A stretch of 64,000 bases of DNA from contig NZ_CP032416.1 in the NCBI RefSeq assembly GCF_003600355.1, forward strand, positions 888,183 through 952,182, in the 5' to 3' direction. Origin of the DNA: Clostridium fermenticellae. GTDB taxonomy: Bacteria; Bacillota; Clostridia; Clostridiales; Clostridiaceae. The notes beneath the pieces are model-generated. The model searched no databases. It was not told where the DNA came from and saw nothing but the letters and a program-made list of their open reading frames with translations. Every line of letters starts with the position of its first letter. Within the stretch, counting starts at the first letter, position 1. Below are positions 36,191 through 44,546 of this stretch, one piece after another. Position numbers and translations under genes: made by a program.

Positions 36191-36308
36191 TAGGGTTTGT
36201 AACTGAAAGCTTAACTTATGCTCCGGCCGGGATTTCCAAAATACGTCACGTAAAAAATTTTAGAAATCCCGGTCTGCACATAAGTTAAGCTTCTATTTGT
36301 AAATCCTA
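36191..36308. repeat. MITE-like palindromic repeat, short form (copy 3, 118 bp)
   Basis: It begins TAGGGTTTGTAA; the right end has degenerated slightly (TTGTAAATCCTA). The inner arms AAGCTTAACTTATG and CATAAGTTAAGCTT match the other copies. It is the same length as copy 2. It sits between convergent yunB and hpt. Confidence 0.9.
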
Positions 36309-36333
36309 TGATTTATAATTTTTAATTATATTG

Positions 36334-36861
36334 TTATTTATCTTCAAAGTTGAATACATAAGGTATATTTCTATAATAATCCCCGTAGTTTAATCCGTAT
36401 CCGGCTACAAATACATCTGGAATTTCAAAACAGAAAAAATCAGGTTTTATATCTGTTTTTCTCCTAGTAGGCTTATCTAATAATGTACAGCATTTTACAC
36501 TATTTGCTCCTAATGCTTTTACGTGGTTTACTACAAAATCCATAGTTATTCCTGTATCTATAATATCATCTACGATAAGCACATCTAATCCTTTGATATT
36601 ATCAGGTATGTCGTTTACTACTCTTACATTTCCAGAAGATATTTCAGAATTGCCATAACTCGAAGTTGTCATAAATCCTATTTTTAAGGGTAAATCTATT
36701 GCCCTTACTAAATCCGCGGTAAATATAAAACTGCCCCTTAGTAGTGATAAAACATATAAATTTTTACCTTTATATTCTTTGGATATAAGCTTTCCAGTTT
36801 CAGAAATTCTATTTGATATTTCTTCTTTTGATATTAATGCTTTTTTTATTTTATCTTCCAT
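36334..36861 (-). CDS. hpt: Hypoxanthine phosphoribosyltransferase
   Basis: 175 residues. It converts hypoxanthine or guanine with PRPP to IMP or GMP in purine salvage. Seen: the PRPP-binding motif DVLIVDDIIDTGIT, the flexible-loop segment TSSYGNSEISSG, and the base-binding Lys/Phe-Val region DFFCFEIPDVFVAGYGLNYG. GGAGG precedes the ATG on the minus strand. It is monocistronic. Confidence 0.95.
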   Translation of the reverse strand: MEDKIKKALISKEEISNRISETGKLISKEYKGKNLYVLSLLRGSFIFTADLVRAIDLPLKIGFMTTSSYGNSEISSGNVRVVNDIPDNIKGLDVLIVDDIIDTGITMDFVVNHVKALGANSVKCCTLLDKPTRRKTDIKPDFFCFEIPDVFVAGYGLNYGDYYRNIPYVFNFEDK

Positions 36862-37028
36862 GTGTGATCCTCCAAATTAATTTTTAAATCGAAAGTCCTC
36901 TATTTATATTAATTATATTAACAAGATTTTAACGGGCTTTCAATACCTTCATAAATATATGACTATAATTCTTAATCTCACATGAAAGTGATATTGTAGG
37001 AATAAAAAGATTTCAAATTTTTTAAATA

Positions 37029-37057
37029 TTAACAATAATTTAAAAAAGTAGTATAAT
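37029..37057 (+). promoter_or_regulatory. Sigma-A-type promoter for the small membrane protein gene
   Basis: TTAACA and TATAAT are separated by exactly 17 bases, about 100 bases before the ATG at 37156. The rest of the 36862-37155 gap is A+T-rich, with no other clear signal. Confidence 0.6.
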
Positions 37058-37155
37058 AATATTAAATAATATATTTCCTAAATTATTTCAAACTAATAGA
37101 CACCTTTAGTAGGTTATATAATCTTTTTAAATTTAAATTATGGGAGGTGCTGTAA

Positions 37156-37335
37156 ATGTCAAAGATGGTATCTTTAAATACAAAAACAGTGCATCAGAAA
37201 GATTTAAAAGGGTCTGTTGAAGTAATTGATAAAAAAAAGGATGAGGAAAGTTTCGAAGAAAACAAAGTGGAAACGTTTTCTATAGTTGCTCTTTCAATAA
37301 TTGTCATGGGAATATTTATTATTCTGTTAAGTTAG
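37156..37335 (+). CDS. Small single-pass membrane protein (59 residues)
   Basis: A 60-codon frame beginning MSKMVSLNTKTVHQKDLKG, with a charged middle (DKKKDEESFEENK) and a C-terminal membrane helix (FSIVALSIIVMGIFIILL). GGGAGGTG lies 6-8 bases before the ATG, and a well-formed promoter lies upstream. It is likely tail-anchored with the N-terminus in the cytoplasm. I do not recognise a named family. Confidence 0.75.
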   Translation: MSKMVSLNTKTVHQKDLKGSVEVIDKKKDEESFEENKVETFSIVALSIIVMGIFIILLS

Positions 37336-37495
37336 TTTAAATTTTTGTATCAGGGGGATTTCGGAACCTCCTGATGCTTTTATGGGCAAATTACTGCAGC
37401 ATTTACTTTATTATTAGTTTAAGTTAAAATAATGTTTTGTAGATATACTTTGCAGTTAAAGTTATATTATGTATATTTTATTGAGGTGAATAATT

Positions 37496-39286
37496 ATGAT
37501 ATATGGAAATACAGATGGTATTAGAAATTCTATTTTGGGAAAACTTGATGAAATTTATGAGATAAAGATGCCCAAAGACAGTATATGCAGCAATGACCTT
37601 ATAGACATGTTAAGTGAAATTACTACACATTTAAATAGAGAAATAAGTGTTGCTATAAATCGGAAGGGAAATGTTATAAGTGTGGCGGTAGGAGACAGTA
37701 GTACTGTTGAAATGCCAGAAGTTTATATAAAGCAGAAAAAATTATCCGGTATAAGGATAATACATACGCACCCAAATGGAAATTGTAACTTATCAGCAAT
37801 AGATCTTTCGGCTCTTTTAAAGCTAAAATTGGATTGTATTGCTGCCCTTGGTGTAAATGAAAGTGAATGTAAGGGTATAATGATCGGTTTTTGTTCTATT
37901 CAAGATGGGCTTTTAAATGCTAAAATTACAAGACCGCTTAATATTCAGGATGGTTTGAATTATAACATACTTAAATCTATAAAGGATATTGAGGAATTGA
38001 TGAAAGATAATGATATTGTTTATGATGATTCTGAAAGAGCGATATTAGTAGGAATTGAAAGTCAGGAAAGTATAGATGAACTAGCAGAACTTGCAGAGGC
38101 TTGTAATGTAAAGGTAGTCTACAAGGTATTTCAAAAAAAGGCTGTAATAGATAATGTTTTTTATGTTGGAAAAGGAAAAGTTAATGAAATAGCACTTCTT
38201 AGGCAATCGCAGAATTCAAATATAATCATTTTTGATGACGAACTTTCTGCATCTCAGGTTAGAAATTTGGAGGAAAGTATTGGAGCAAAGGTCATTGATA
38301 GGACTACACTGATACTTGAAATTTTTGCACGAAGGGCTAAGAGCAGGGAAGCCAAGATACAGGTTGAACTTGCACAGCTTAAGTATAGGCTTCCAAGATT
38401 AAGTGGTCTTGGAATAATATTGTCTAGAACAGGTGGAGGTATTGGCACACGAGGCCCCGGAGAGAAAAAGCTGGAGGTAGATAAAAGGCATATAAAAGAA
38501 AAGATATATGATTTGAATAGAGAACTTAAAAAAATAAAACAGGTTAGAAGTACTCAGAGAAATAAAAGAAATGAGCTTTTAAAAATATCTTTGGTTGGAT
38601 ATACGAATGCAGGTAAATCTACTTTAAGAAATAAATTGTGTGATGTTGCATCAGCAAATGAAGGAATACAAAAAAATAAGGTATTTGAAGCAGATATGTT
38701 GTTTGCAACTCTTGATACTACGACTAGAGCTATAGCACTTCCAGATATGAGAATGGCAGCTGTTACAGATACAGTAGGATTTATAAGAAAACTTCCACAT
38801 GATCTTGTGGAGGCTTTTAAGTCAACTCTTGAGGAGGTTATTTATTCAGATTTACTTTTACATGTTGTAGATTGTTCGTCGGAATATGCATATGAACAGA
38901 TAAATGTGGTAAATGGTATATTCAAGGAACTTGGAGTAGAAGATAAACCTGCCTTACTTGTATTAAATAAGAAAGATAAAGCATCTTCTGAAAAAATAAA
39001 TAGCATTTTAGATAATAATAAGGATATTGCCTCAGTTTGTATATCAGCAAAAACGGGTGAAAATATAGCGCTTTTATTAAAACAGATTTTAAAAACACTT
39101 CCATCTAAACTGAGAAGTGTAGAATATTTGATACCATATTCTGAACAGTCTGTAGTTGCATTTCTTCATAGAAATTCAAAGATTAAAAGTGAAGAGTATG
39201 TAGAAAATGGAACACATATAAGGGTGGTAGTTGATGATGAGATATATAACAAGTGCCAAAAGTATCTTTTAAGTAATATAAAGTGA
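37496..39286 (+). CDS. hflX: GTPase HflX with N-terminal JAMM-like domain
   Basis: 596 residues, about 170 longer than B. subtilis HflX. Residues from ~183 are canonical HflX: ILVGIESQ, the glycine-rich SRTGGGIGTRGPGEKKLEVD, G1 GYTNAGKST, G3 DTVGFIRKLPHDLVEAF, and G4 NKKD. HflX binds 50S ribosomes and splits stalled ones. The extra N-terminus has H90-T-H92-x7-S100-x2-D103 (HTHPNGNCNLSAID), which exactly fits the JAMM/MPN metalloprotease motif, and Glu49 could be the upstream glutamate. Whether it cleaves anything is unknown. GAGGTG precedes the ATG. It stands alone on its strand. Confidence 0.92.
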   Translation: MIYGNTDGIRNSILGKLDEIYEIKMPKDSICSNDLIDMLSEITTHLNREISVAINRKGNVISVAVGDSSTVEMPEVYIKQKKLSGIRIIHTHPNGNCNLSAIDLSALLKLKLDCIAALGVNESECKGIMIGFCSIQDGLLNAKITRPLNIQDGLNYNILKSIKDIEELMKDNDIVYDDSERAILVGIESQESIDELAELAEACNVKVVYKVFQKKAVIDNVFYVGKGKVNEIALLRQSQNSNIIIFDDELSASQVRNLEESIGAKVIDRTTLILEIFARRAKSREAKIQVELAQLKYRLPRLSGLGIILSRTGGGIGTRGPGEKKLEVDKRHIKEKIYDLNRELKKIKQVRSTQRNKRNELLKISLVGYTNAGKSTLRNKLCDVASANEGIQKNKVFEADMLFATLDTTTRAIALPDMRMAAVTDTVGFIRKLPHDLVEAFKSTLEEVIYSDLLLHVVDCSSEYAYEQINVVNGIFKELGVEDKPALLVLNKKDKASSEKINSILDNNKDIASVCISAKTGENIALLLKQILKTLPSKLRSVEYLIPYSEQSVVAFLHRNSKIKSEEYVENGTHIRVVVDDEIYNKCQKYLLSNIK

Positions 39287-39442
39287 ATTTATGTAAGTTA
39301 ATGATTAATAGTTTTATTACAGGTGAGGAAAAATACCTGGTTTATTGTAATTTTATTCAATTATGTTATATAATATAAAAAATCACACAATTAATAAAAA
39401 TATTAGTTTTATTATCAGCTTAAAAAAGGGGGCAATAATATT

Positions 39443-40339
39443 ATGGAAAAGACTATTTTGCAATACCAAAAAGCCTTTAATGGAATAGTGGATAGAATGA
39501 GGTCAAATGAATCAGTTCTCGCAGTTATGGTTTTTGGAAGTATGGTAACAGGTGATCTGTGGGATGAATCTGATATTGATTTATTCGTTATATTAGATAA
39601 AAGTTACTCTGATGTTCAAAATATTTATACAGAAGAGAAAAGTATACCTGTACATATAAAGCTTATGGGCAAAAATAAATTTGTGAGATTTCAAGAAGAA
39701 GACCTTAAGGGAAGCTTTATGCATAGAATATTTGCTTCTTCAAGGTTGGTATTTTCCAAAGATATAGAAATTACAACAAGATATGATAATGGAAGGTACT
39801 ACCCGGATTTAGACAGAGAAAGATGGAATATGGTGTATTTGGGGAAACTGTTAAAAAATATAGGTATTTGTAAGAAATATTTATATAATGATGGTATATA
39901 TACTGCATATACAGCGGCTGTTAAGTGCGCTGAGGAATATTCTAAGTTGTATGTTAATTTTTCTGGTTATATGATAAGCAAAGATGCAATGACGATGGCG
40001 ATGAATTTGAATGATAATTTTAGAAAATGTGTAGATAAATTATTTTTTAATAAAGATGATATAAAAGAAGTAATAACAGATGTACTTAAGTATTTCCAAT
40101 CAAATATTGATAGTTCAATAAGGAATTTAGTTAATGTACTTATTAATTATATGAGAGAAAAAGATTGCTTTTTAAGTTCTGAAGATATAAAAGAAGATAA
40201 ATTATTTAATAATTATGATATAAATATGGAAGAAATATTAAACAAACTTTGGCAGAAAAATATTATAAAAAAGGATAGCAGAGATCTGAAAACTGAAAAT
40301 GGTATGTTGGTTTTTAAAGAAAATGTTTACTTTATATAA
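39443..40339 (+). CDS. Nucleotidyltransferase-domain protein
   Basis: 298 residues. The N-terminus has the polymerase-beta-type nucleotidyltransferase motif VFGSMVTGDLWDESDIDLFV (GS-x-x-x-G...D-x-D) with both metal aspartates present. The remainder is helical and of a kind seen in ANT-type (aminoglycoside nucleotidyltransferase-like) or HI0074-type helical partner domains. The substrate is unknown; resistance should not be assumed. AAAAGGGGG precedes the ATG. It is followed by a terminator hairpin, so it is separate from the MocR gene. Confidence 0.75.
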   Translation: MEKTILQYQKAFNGIVDRMRSNESVLAVMVFGSMVTGDLWDESDIDLFVILDKSYSDVQNIYTEEKSIPVHIKLMGKNKFVRFQEEDLKGSFMHRIFASSRLVFSKDIEITTRYDNGRYYPDLDRERWNMVYLGKLLKNIGICKKYLYNDGIYTAYTAAVKCAEEYSKLYVNFSGYMISKDAMTMAMNLNDNFRKCVDKLFFNKDDIKEVITDVLKYFQSNIDSSIRNLVNVLINYMREKDCFLSSEDIKEDKLFNNYDINMEEILNKLWQKNIIKKDSRDLKTENGMLVFKENVYFI

Positions 40340-40356
40340 AATTCATCGTTCAAATG

Positions 40357-40394
40357 AAGCTTTAGCAAATTTAAATTCGCTAAAGCTTTATTTG
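40357..40394 (+). terminator. Intrinsic terminator after the nucleotidyltransferase gene
   Basis: AAGCTTTAGC pairs perfectly with GCTAAAGCTT, followed by TATTTGAT. The hairpin is strong and the T-run poor. Confidence 0.6.
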
Positions 40395-40448
40395 ATAGTA
40401 TAATTATTTATGTAAGTAAAAAATTGAATTTAGGAGAGGCATTCTTAT

Positions 40449-41870
40449 ATGGATAAATATTTTTTAAAATTTTCACATGGTATCCCAAAGTATGTTGCGA
40501 TTTCAAACCATATAAAAAGACTTATAGATAATAATGAGATAAAGGATGGTGAAAAATTGCCTCCGATCAGAAAACTTGCAGAATTTTTGGAGGTTAATAA
40601 TATTACAATTGTACACACATATAATGTGCTTAAAGATGAAGGTTATGCAGTGCAAAAAATAGGAAGTGGAACTTATGCAAAAAGAAAGGATTCATTTAAA
40701 AGTTTTAGGAGAGAATATTCTAACACAATAAAAAAGGTTTCGAGTGGAGACTTTAAAAAATACATTGATTTCACGGGTGAAAGCCCCTGCAGTGATTTTT
40801 TCCCGGTAAATTCATTTAAAGACGTATTAAATGAGGTGCTTGATAGAGATGGAGTTGATGCTTTGAGTTATCAAGAGGCACTTGGATATGCCGGACTTAG
40901 AAAAAGTATAAGTAAAGTATTTTGGAATGATGAAGTCGATATAGATGACATTTTAATAATATCCGGAGCACAACAGGGTATTGATATAATAAGCAAGGCT
41001 TTAATTAATACAAATGATAGTGTATTAGTCGAGATGCCGACATACAGTGGGGCACTTTCAGTTTTTAAATGGAGAAGAGCCAATATATGTGAAATTCCAG
41101 TTGGATTTCAAGGAATAAATATAAATAAATTTGAAAAGATACTCAGAAAAAATAATATAAAATGTTTTTATACTATGAGTTATTTTCAAAATCCTACAGG
41201 AATAAGCTACAGCAGGCAAAAAAAAGAACAAATATTAAGGCTTGCCGATATATATGATTTTTATATAATAGAGGATGATTATCTATCAGAACTTATATAT
41301 GATAAGAATATAGAATATGCGACATTTAAAAGTCTTGATAGAAATGACAGAGTTATATATATAAAGAGTTTTTCTAAAATTTTTCTTCCAGGAATAAGAA
41401 TAGGATATTTAATACCACCCAAAAAATTTAAAGAGAGTATTCAAAACTCTAAAGTAAATACTGATATTTCAACTTCAAGTCTTATGCAAAGAGCTTTAGA
41501 TTTATATATAACTAAGGGACTTTGGAAGGAATATATAGATAAATTGAATAAAATATATTCAAAGAAGTATTTATTTATGAAGGAAGTTTTAACGAAATAT
41601 TTATATGATAAAGTTTCTTTTATAGTTCCTGGTGGTGGACTGCATTTTTATGTAAAAATAAATGATAGGTTTAATATTAATTCAATACAACTTTTTAGAA
41701 GAGCAAAGAATAAAAATGTTTTGATTATGCCTGGAACTATATTTTATAAGGAATCAGTAAATGGATTAAAGTACTTTAAGCTTGGTTTTTCACAAATAGA
41801 TAAAAAGAATATAGAAAATGGAATAAAAATTATTGGGAATTTAATTGAAAACTATAGGGTTTGTAAATGA
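40449..41870 (+). CDS. MocR-family (GntR/aminotransferase) transcriptional regulator
   Basis: 473 residues. The N-terminal GntR winged helix (residues ~10-75) includes LPPIRKLAEFLEVNNITIVH and VQKIGSGTYAKR. The fold-type-I aminotransferase-like domain has SGAQQGIDIISKALI, QNPTGISYS, IIEDDYLSELIY and the PLP lysine in KSFSKIFLPGIRIGY. MocR proteins sense PLP or an amino compound and control vitamin B6 or GABA-type genes; the target is unknown here. The last five codons (YRVCK) and the TGA stop come from the start of a 256-bp MITE-like repeat, so the natural C-terminus may have been replaced. Confidence 0.9.
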   Translation: MDKYFLKFSHGIPKYVAISNHIKRLIDNNEIKDGEKLPPIRKLAEFLEVNNITIVHTYNVLKDEGYAVQKIGSGTYAKRKDSFKSFRREYSNTIKKVSSGDFKKYIDFTGESPCSDFFPVNSFKDVLNEVLDRDGVDALSYQEALGYAGLRKSISKVFWNDEVDIDDILIISGAQQGIDIISKALINTNDSVLVEMPTYSGALSVFKWRRANICEIPVGFQGININKFEKILRKNNIKCFYTMSYFQNPTGISYSRQKKEQILRLADIYDFYIIEDDYLSELIYDKNIEYATFKSLDRNDRVIYIKSFSKIFLPGIRIGYLIPPKKFKESIQNSKVNTDISTSSLMQRALDLYITKGLWKEYIDKLNKIYSKKYLFMKEVLTKYLYDKVSFIVPGGGLHFYVKINDRFNINSIQLFRRAKNKNVLIMPGTIFYKESVNGLKYFKLGFSQIDKKNIENGIKIIGNLIENYRVCK

Positions 41871-42110
41871 AAGCTTAACTTATGCTCCGGCCGGGATTTC
41901 CAAAATACGTCACGTAAAAAATTTCTAGTAAGTGTAAGTTTGCGTTCATAAAAATCTAAGCAGATTTTATAAACTCGCAGGCTCAAACATATAAAATCCA
42001 CTAAGATTTTTAAGAATGCTTCACTAACACTTACTACAAAATTTTTTAATGTGCCTAAATTTTAGAAATCCCGGCCTGCGCATAAGTTAAGCTTGGAATT
42101 ACAAACCCTA
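41855..42110. repeat. MITE-like palindromic repeat, long form (copy 4, 256 bp)
   Basis: It begins TAGGGTTTGTAA and ends TTACAAACCCTA and is flanked by TA. It has the same outer arms as copies 2 and 3 plus the inner nested palindrome found in copy 1. It lies between the MocR gene, whose 3' end it overlaps, and the HEAT-repeat gene. Confidence 0.92.
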
Positions 42111-42138
42111 TAAATTTTATTTTGGTGGTGAGAAATAT

Positions 42139-42807
42139 TTGAAAAAAGTGGGTATGGTAGATATAGATTGGAGTAAAATAGATGATTATGATGATGACGA
42201 TATAACATATTTTATGTTTCTGGAAGGCAAAAAGGTGAATACACTTTGCAAAATTAGAAATTTATCTGAAGATACTATTAAGAGACACATACTTAATGGA
42301 AAGATAAAATACGGCATTTTAGCAAAAAGCAATGATGTACATAAATTATTTGAGATTATGATGACTACACCTAAACAAGATAAAATTGACACCTTGAAAG
42401 GTCTTAAATGTGAGGATAAAAATGAATTAATAGAATTTATAAGAAATAGTTATGCGGATATGAGTACAAAGGCCAAAGAAATAGCTGTATGGATACTTGG
42501 AGAAATAGGTAATAAAGATGTAGTTGACATACTTTCAAAGGCTTCTGTAAATAATCACGTAAATGTTAGAAGAATGTCGATATCCGCTTTGGGGAAAATA
42601 GGCGATATTAAATCCGAGGATATTTTAATAAGAGCACTTGATGATTCAAATTCGCAAGTGATAATGTATGCAGTAAAGGCTCTTTTGAAAATTAAAAGTT
42701 TGAAGGCAGCAGACAAAATAAAAGAAATTTATAATAGTACAGATAAAGAATATTTGAAACTTTCAGCTCAGAGGTATTTGGAAAGCGATCTTGAGGATAA
42801 GAGGTGA
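42139..42807 (+). CDS. HEAT-repeat protein
   Basis: 222 residues. The C-terminal half has HEAT/PBS-lyase-like repeats (AKEIAVWILGEIGNKDVVDI, VRRMSISALGKIGDIKSEDI, VIMYAVKALLKIKSLKAADK), which act as protein-binding superhelices. The N-terminal ~75 residues are acidic, with a helix-turn-helix-like piece (LCKIRNLSEDTIKRHILNGK) also seen in regulatory proteins. The start is TTG at 42139 with GGTGGTGAG upstream. It abuts the YigZ-like gene by overlap of ribosome site and stop. Confidence 0.78.
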   Translation: MKKVGMVDIDWSKIDDYDDDDITYFMFLEGKKVNTLCKIRNLSEDTIKRHILNGKIKYGILAKSNDVHKLFEIMMTTPKQDKIDTLKGLKCEDKNELIEFIRNSYADMSTKAKEIAVWILGEIGNKDVVDILSKASVNNHVNVRRMSISALGKIGDIKSEDILIRALDDSNSQVIMYAVKALLKIKSLKAADKIKEIYNSTDKEYLKLSAQRYLESDLEDKR

Positions 42808-42811
42808 TTTT

Positions 42812-43468
42812 ATGGCATATTTCACGATAAAAGATGAAAAAAGTGCACAGTTTGAAGAAAAAAAGTCAGTATTTATAGGTAGTGTAAAAAGAGTTTCAAA
42901 TGAAGAAGGTGCCAAAAAATTTATATATGAGATAAAAAGTAAAAACAAAGAAGCAAGGCATAATGTATATGCTTATATCATAGGAGAAAATTTAGGGATA
43001 CAGAGATATAGTGATGATGGTGAACCTCAAGGAACAGGAGGAATTCCGGTTTTGGACGTTATAAAGAAGAATAGTATAACTGATACTGTAATTGTTGTCA
43101 CAAGGTATTTTGGTGGCATACTCCTTGGAAAAGGTGGACTTGTTAGAGCTTATTCAAAAGCTGCAGCAATGGCTGTGAAGGAAGGTGGTATAGTAGAAAA
43201 AGTAAGAGGGAGTGTATTAAATATAACTATCAATTATGATATGATCGACAAAATAAAGTATTTATTTGAAAAAAAATTATGGACTATAGAAAATATGGAT
43301 TATAAAGATAAGGTTAAAGCTACAATATACGTTGAGACAGATAATATAGATAATGTCAAAAATGCAGTTGTTGAAACTACAAACGGAAAATGTGATATTG
43401 AGATTCAAGATGAAGAGTATTATTTCAAAATGGAAAATAGATTATTTAAAACTGTTAATTTATACTGA
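42812..43468 (+). CDS. YigZ/IMPACT-family protein
   Basis: About 218 residues. The UPF0029 N-terminal domain contains KKSVFIGSVKRVSNEEGAK and the signature YSDDGEPQGTGGIPVLDVI, then TRYFGGILLGKGGLVRAYSKAA. A C-terminal DUF1949 domain follows. Relatives of eukaryotic IMPACT are thought to act in translation or proline-peptide handling, but the bacterial role is not settled. I start at ATG 42812 (AGAGGTGAT upstream), because the in-frame TTG at 42791 lies inside the upstream gene without a ribosome site. Confidence 0.88.
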   Translation: MAYFTIKDEKSAQFEEKKSVFIGSVKRVSNEEGAKKFIYEIKSKNKEARHNVYAYIIGENLGIQRYSDDGEPQGTGGIPVLDVIKKNSITDTVIVVTRYFGGILLGKGGLVRAYSKAAAMAVKEGGIVEKVRGSVLNITINYDMIDKIKYLFEKKLWTIENMDYKDKVKATIYVETDNIDNVKNAVVETTNGKCDIEIQDEEYYFKMENRLFKTVNLY

Positions 43469-43491
43469 CTCAGGGTTTACTTCCAATTAGT

Positions 43492-43521
43492 TTGTATTTA
43501 TCATGATTTGTATGATATAAT
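43492..43521 (+). promoter_or_regulatory. Candidate promoter of yebC
   Basis: TTGTAT and TATAAT are 18 bases apart, giving a 5' untranslated region of about 125 bases. A second TATAAT at 43621 lies too near the ribosome site to have an equally good -35. Confidence 0.4.
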
Positions 43522-43654
43522 GTTTTAGGTATTTTTGCATGACCTAAAATTACAAATTACATTAAATATTTATGTGAAAAAGTTTGTTTAATACAAATAA
43601 TATGAACTTTTAAGATTTAATATAATATATAACAACACGTTAGGGGGAATAAAC

Positions 43655-44395
43655 ATGTCAGGACATTCAAAATGGCATAATATACAAGCTAAAAAAGGGA
43701 AAAATGATGCTAAAAGAGGAAAGATATTTACTAAACTTGGCAAAGAATTGGCAATTGCAGCTAAGGCTGGTGGCTCAAATGTTGAGTCAAACAGCAAATT
43801 AAGGGATGTTATAGCAAAAGCCAAAGCCAATAATATGCCTCAGGACACTATAACCAGGGCAATAAAAAAAGGCGCAGGTGAAATGGATGGTGTAAACTAT
43901 GAAGAGATAGTTTATGAAGGATATGGACCTTGTGGAGTTGCCTTTGTAGTAAATGCTTTAACTGATAACAAAAATAGAACAGCAAGCAGTGTTAGAACTG
44001 CATTTTCAAGACATGGCGGAAATCTTGGAGCTAATGGGTGCGTAGGCTGGATGTTTCAGCAAAAAGGTCAAATAGTTATAGAGAAAAAAGATGAAATGGA
44101 TGAAGATGAAATAATGATGGAAGCTTTAGATGCTGGTGCCGAAGATTTTCAATCGTTAGAAGAAGTATTCGAAATAATAACCATACCTCAGGATTTTTCT
44201 TCAGTCAGAGAAAATCTGGAGGAAAAGGGGTATGAATTTATATCTGCTCAGGTAACAATGATTCCGGATAATACGGTTTCTGTAAATATGGAAGATGCTG
44301 CAAAGGTACAAAGACTTATAGATAAACTTGAAGATGATGATGATGTTCAGGATGTTTACCACAATGCTGAATTTCCTGATGAATTTGAAGAATAA
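43655..44395 (+). CDS. yebC: YebC/TACO1-family regulator or translation factor
   Basis: 246 residues, full length. It begins [20 protein letters not shown] and has the family block [21 protein letters not shown]. YebC proteins were described as DNA-binding regulators and more recently as helping translation of proline-rich stretches. GGGGG precedes the ATG. Its last 62 bp are the target of the mobile element that follows: the same 62 bp recur at 62301-62362. The coding end is restored, so the protein is intact. Confidence 0.93.
   Translation: MSGHSKWHNIQAKKGKNDAKRGKIFTKLGKELAIAAKAGGSNVESNSKLRDVIAKAKANNMPQDTITRAIKKGAGEMDGVNYEEIVYEGYGPCGVAFVVNALTDNKNRTASSVRTAFSRHGGNLGANGCVGWMFQQKGQIVIEKKDEMDEDEIMMEALDAGAEDFQSLEEVFEIITIPQDFSSVRENLEEKGYEFISAQVTMIPDNTVSVNMEDAAKVQRLIDKLEDDDDVQDVYHNAEFPDEFEE
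44334..44395 (+). repeat. Left attachment-site repeat (attL), 62 bp
   Basis: It is identical over 62 bases to 62301-62362 and forms the last codons and stop of yebC. The bases just outside differ on both sides. Recreating the end of a conserved gene is the usual pattern for tyrosine-integrase elements. Confidence 0.92.
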
Positions 44396-44504
44396 AGGGT
44401 TGGCAGGCATTTTACATATAGCAAAAACTTGAATGTTTATTAATTATGGTTTTTGTATTATGATAAATATTATAAAATTATTATCGTGAATTATGATAAA
44501 CAAA

Positions 44505-44546
44505 ACACTCTTTGTATAACAAAAAAATATACAGGGAGTGTTTTTT
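44505..44546 (+). terminator. Hairpin that also covers the integrase ribosome site
   Basis: ACACTCTTTGTAT pairs with ATACAGGGAGTGT (13 bp, two wobbles), followed by TTTTTT and then ATG. GGGAG, the ribosome site of the integrase, lies in the 3' arm. It can end yebC transcription, and in any read-through RNA it would hide the integrase start. Confidence 0.7.

Noticed and set aside
39443-40339. Aminoglycoside resistance gene
   Set aside because: Only the general nucleotidyltransferase motif is present; nothing shows an aminoglycoside substrate.
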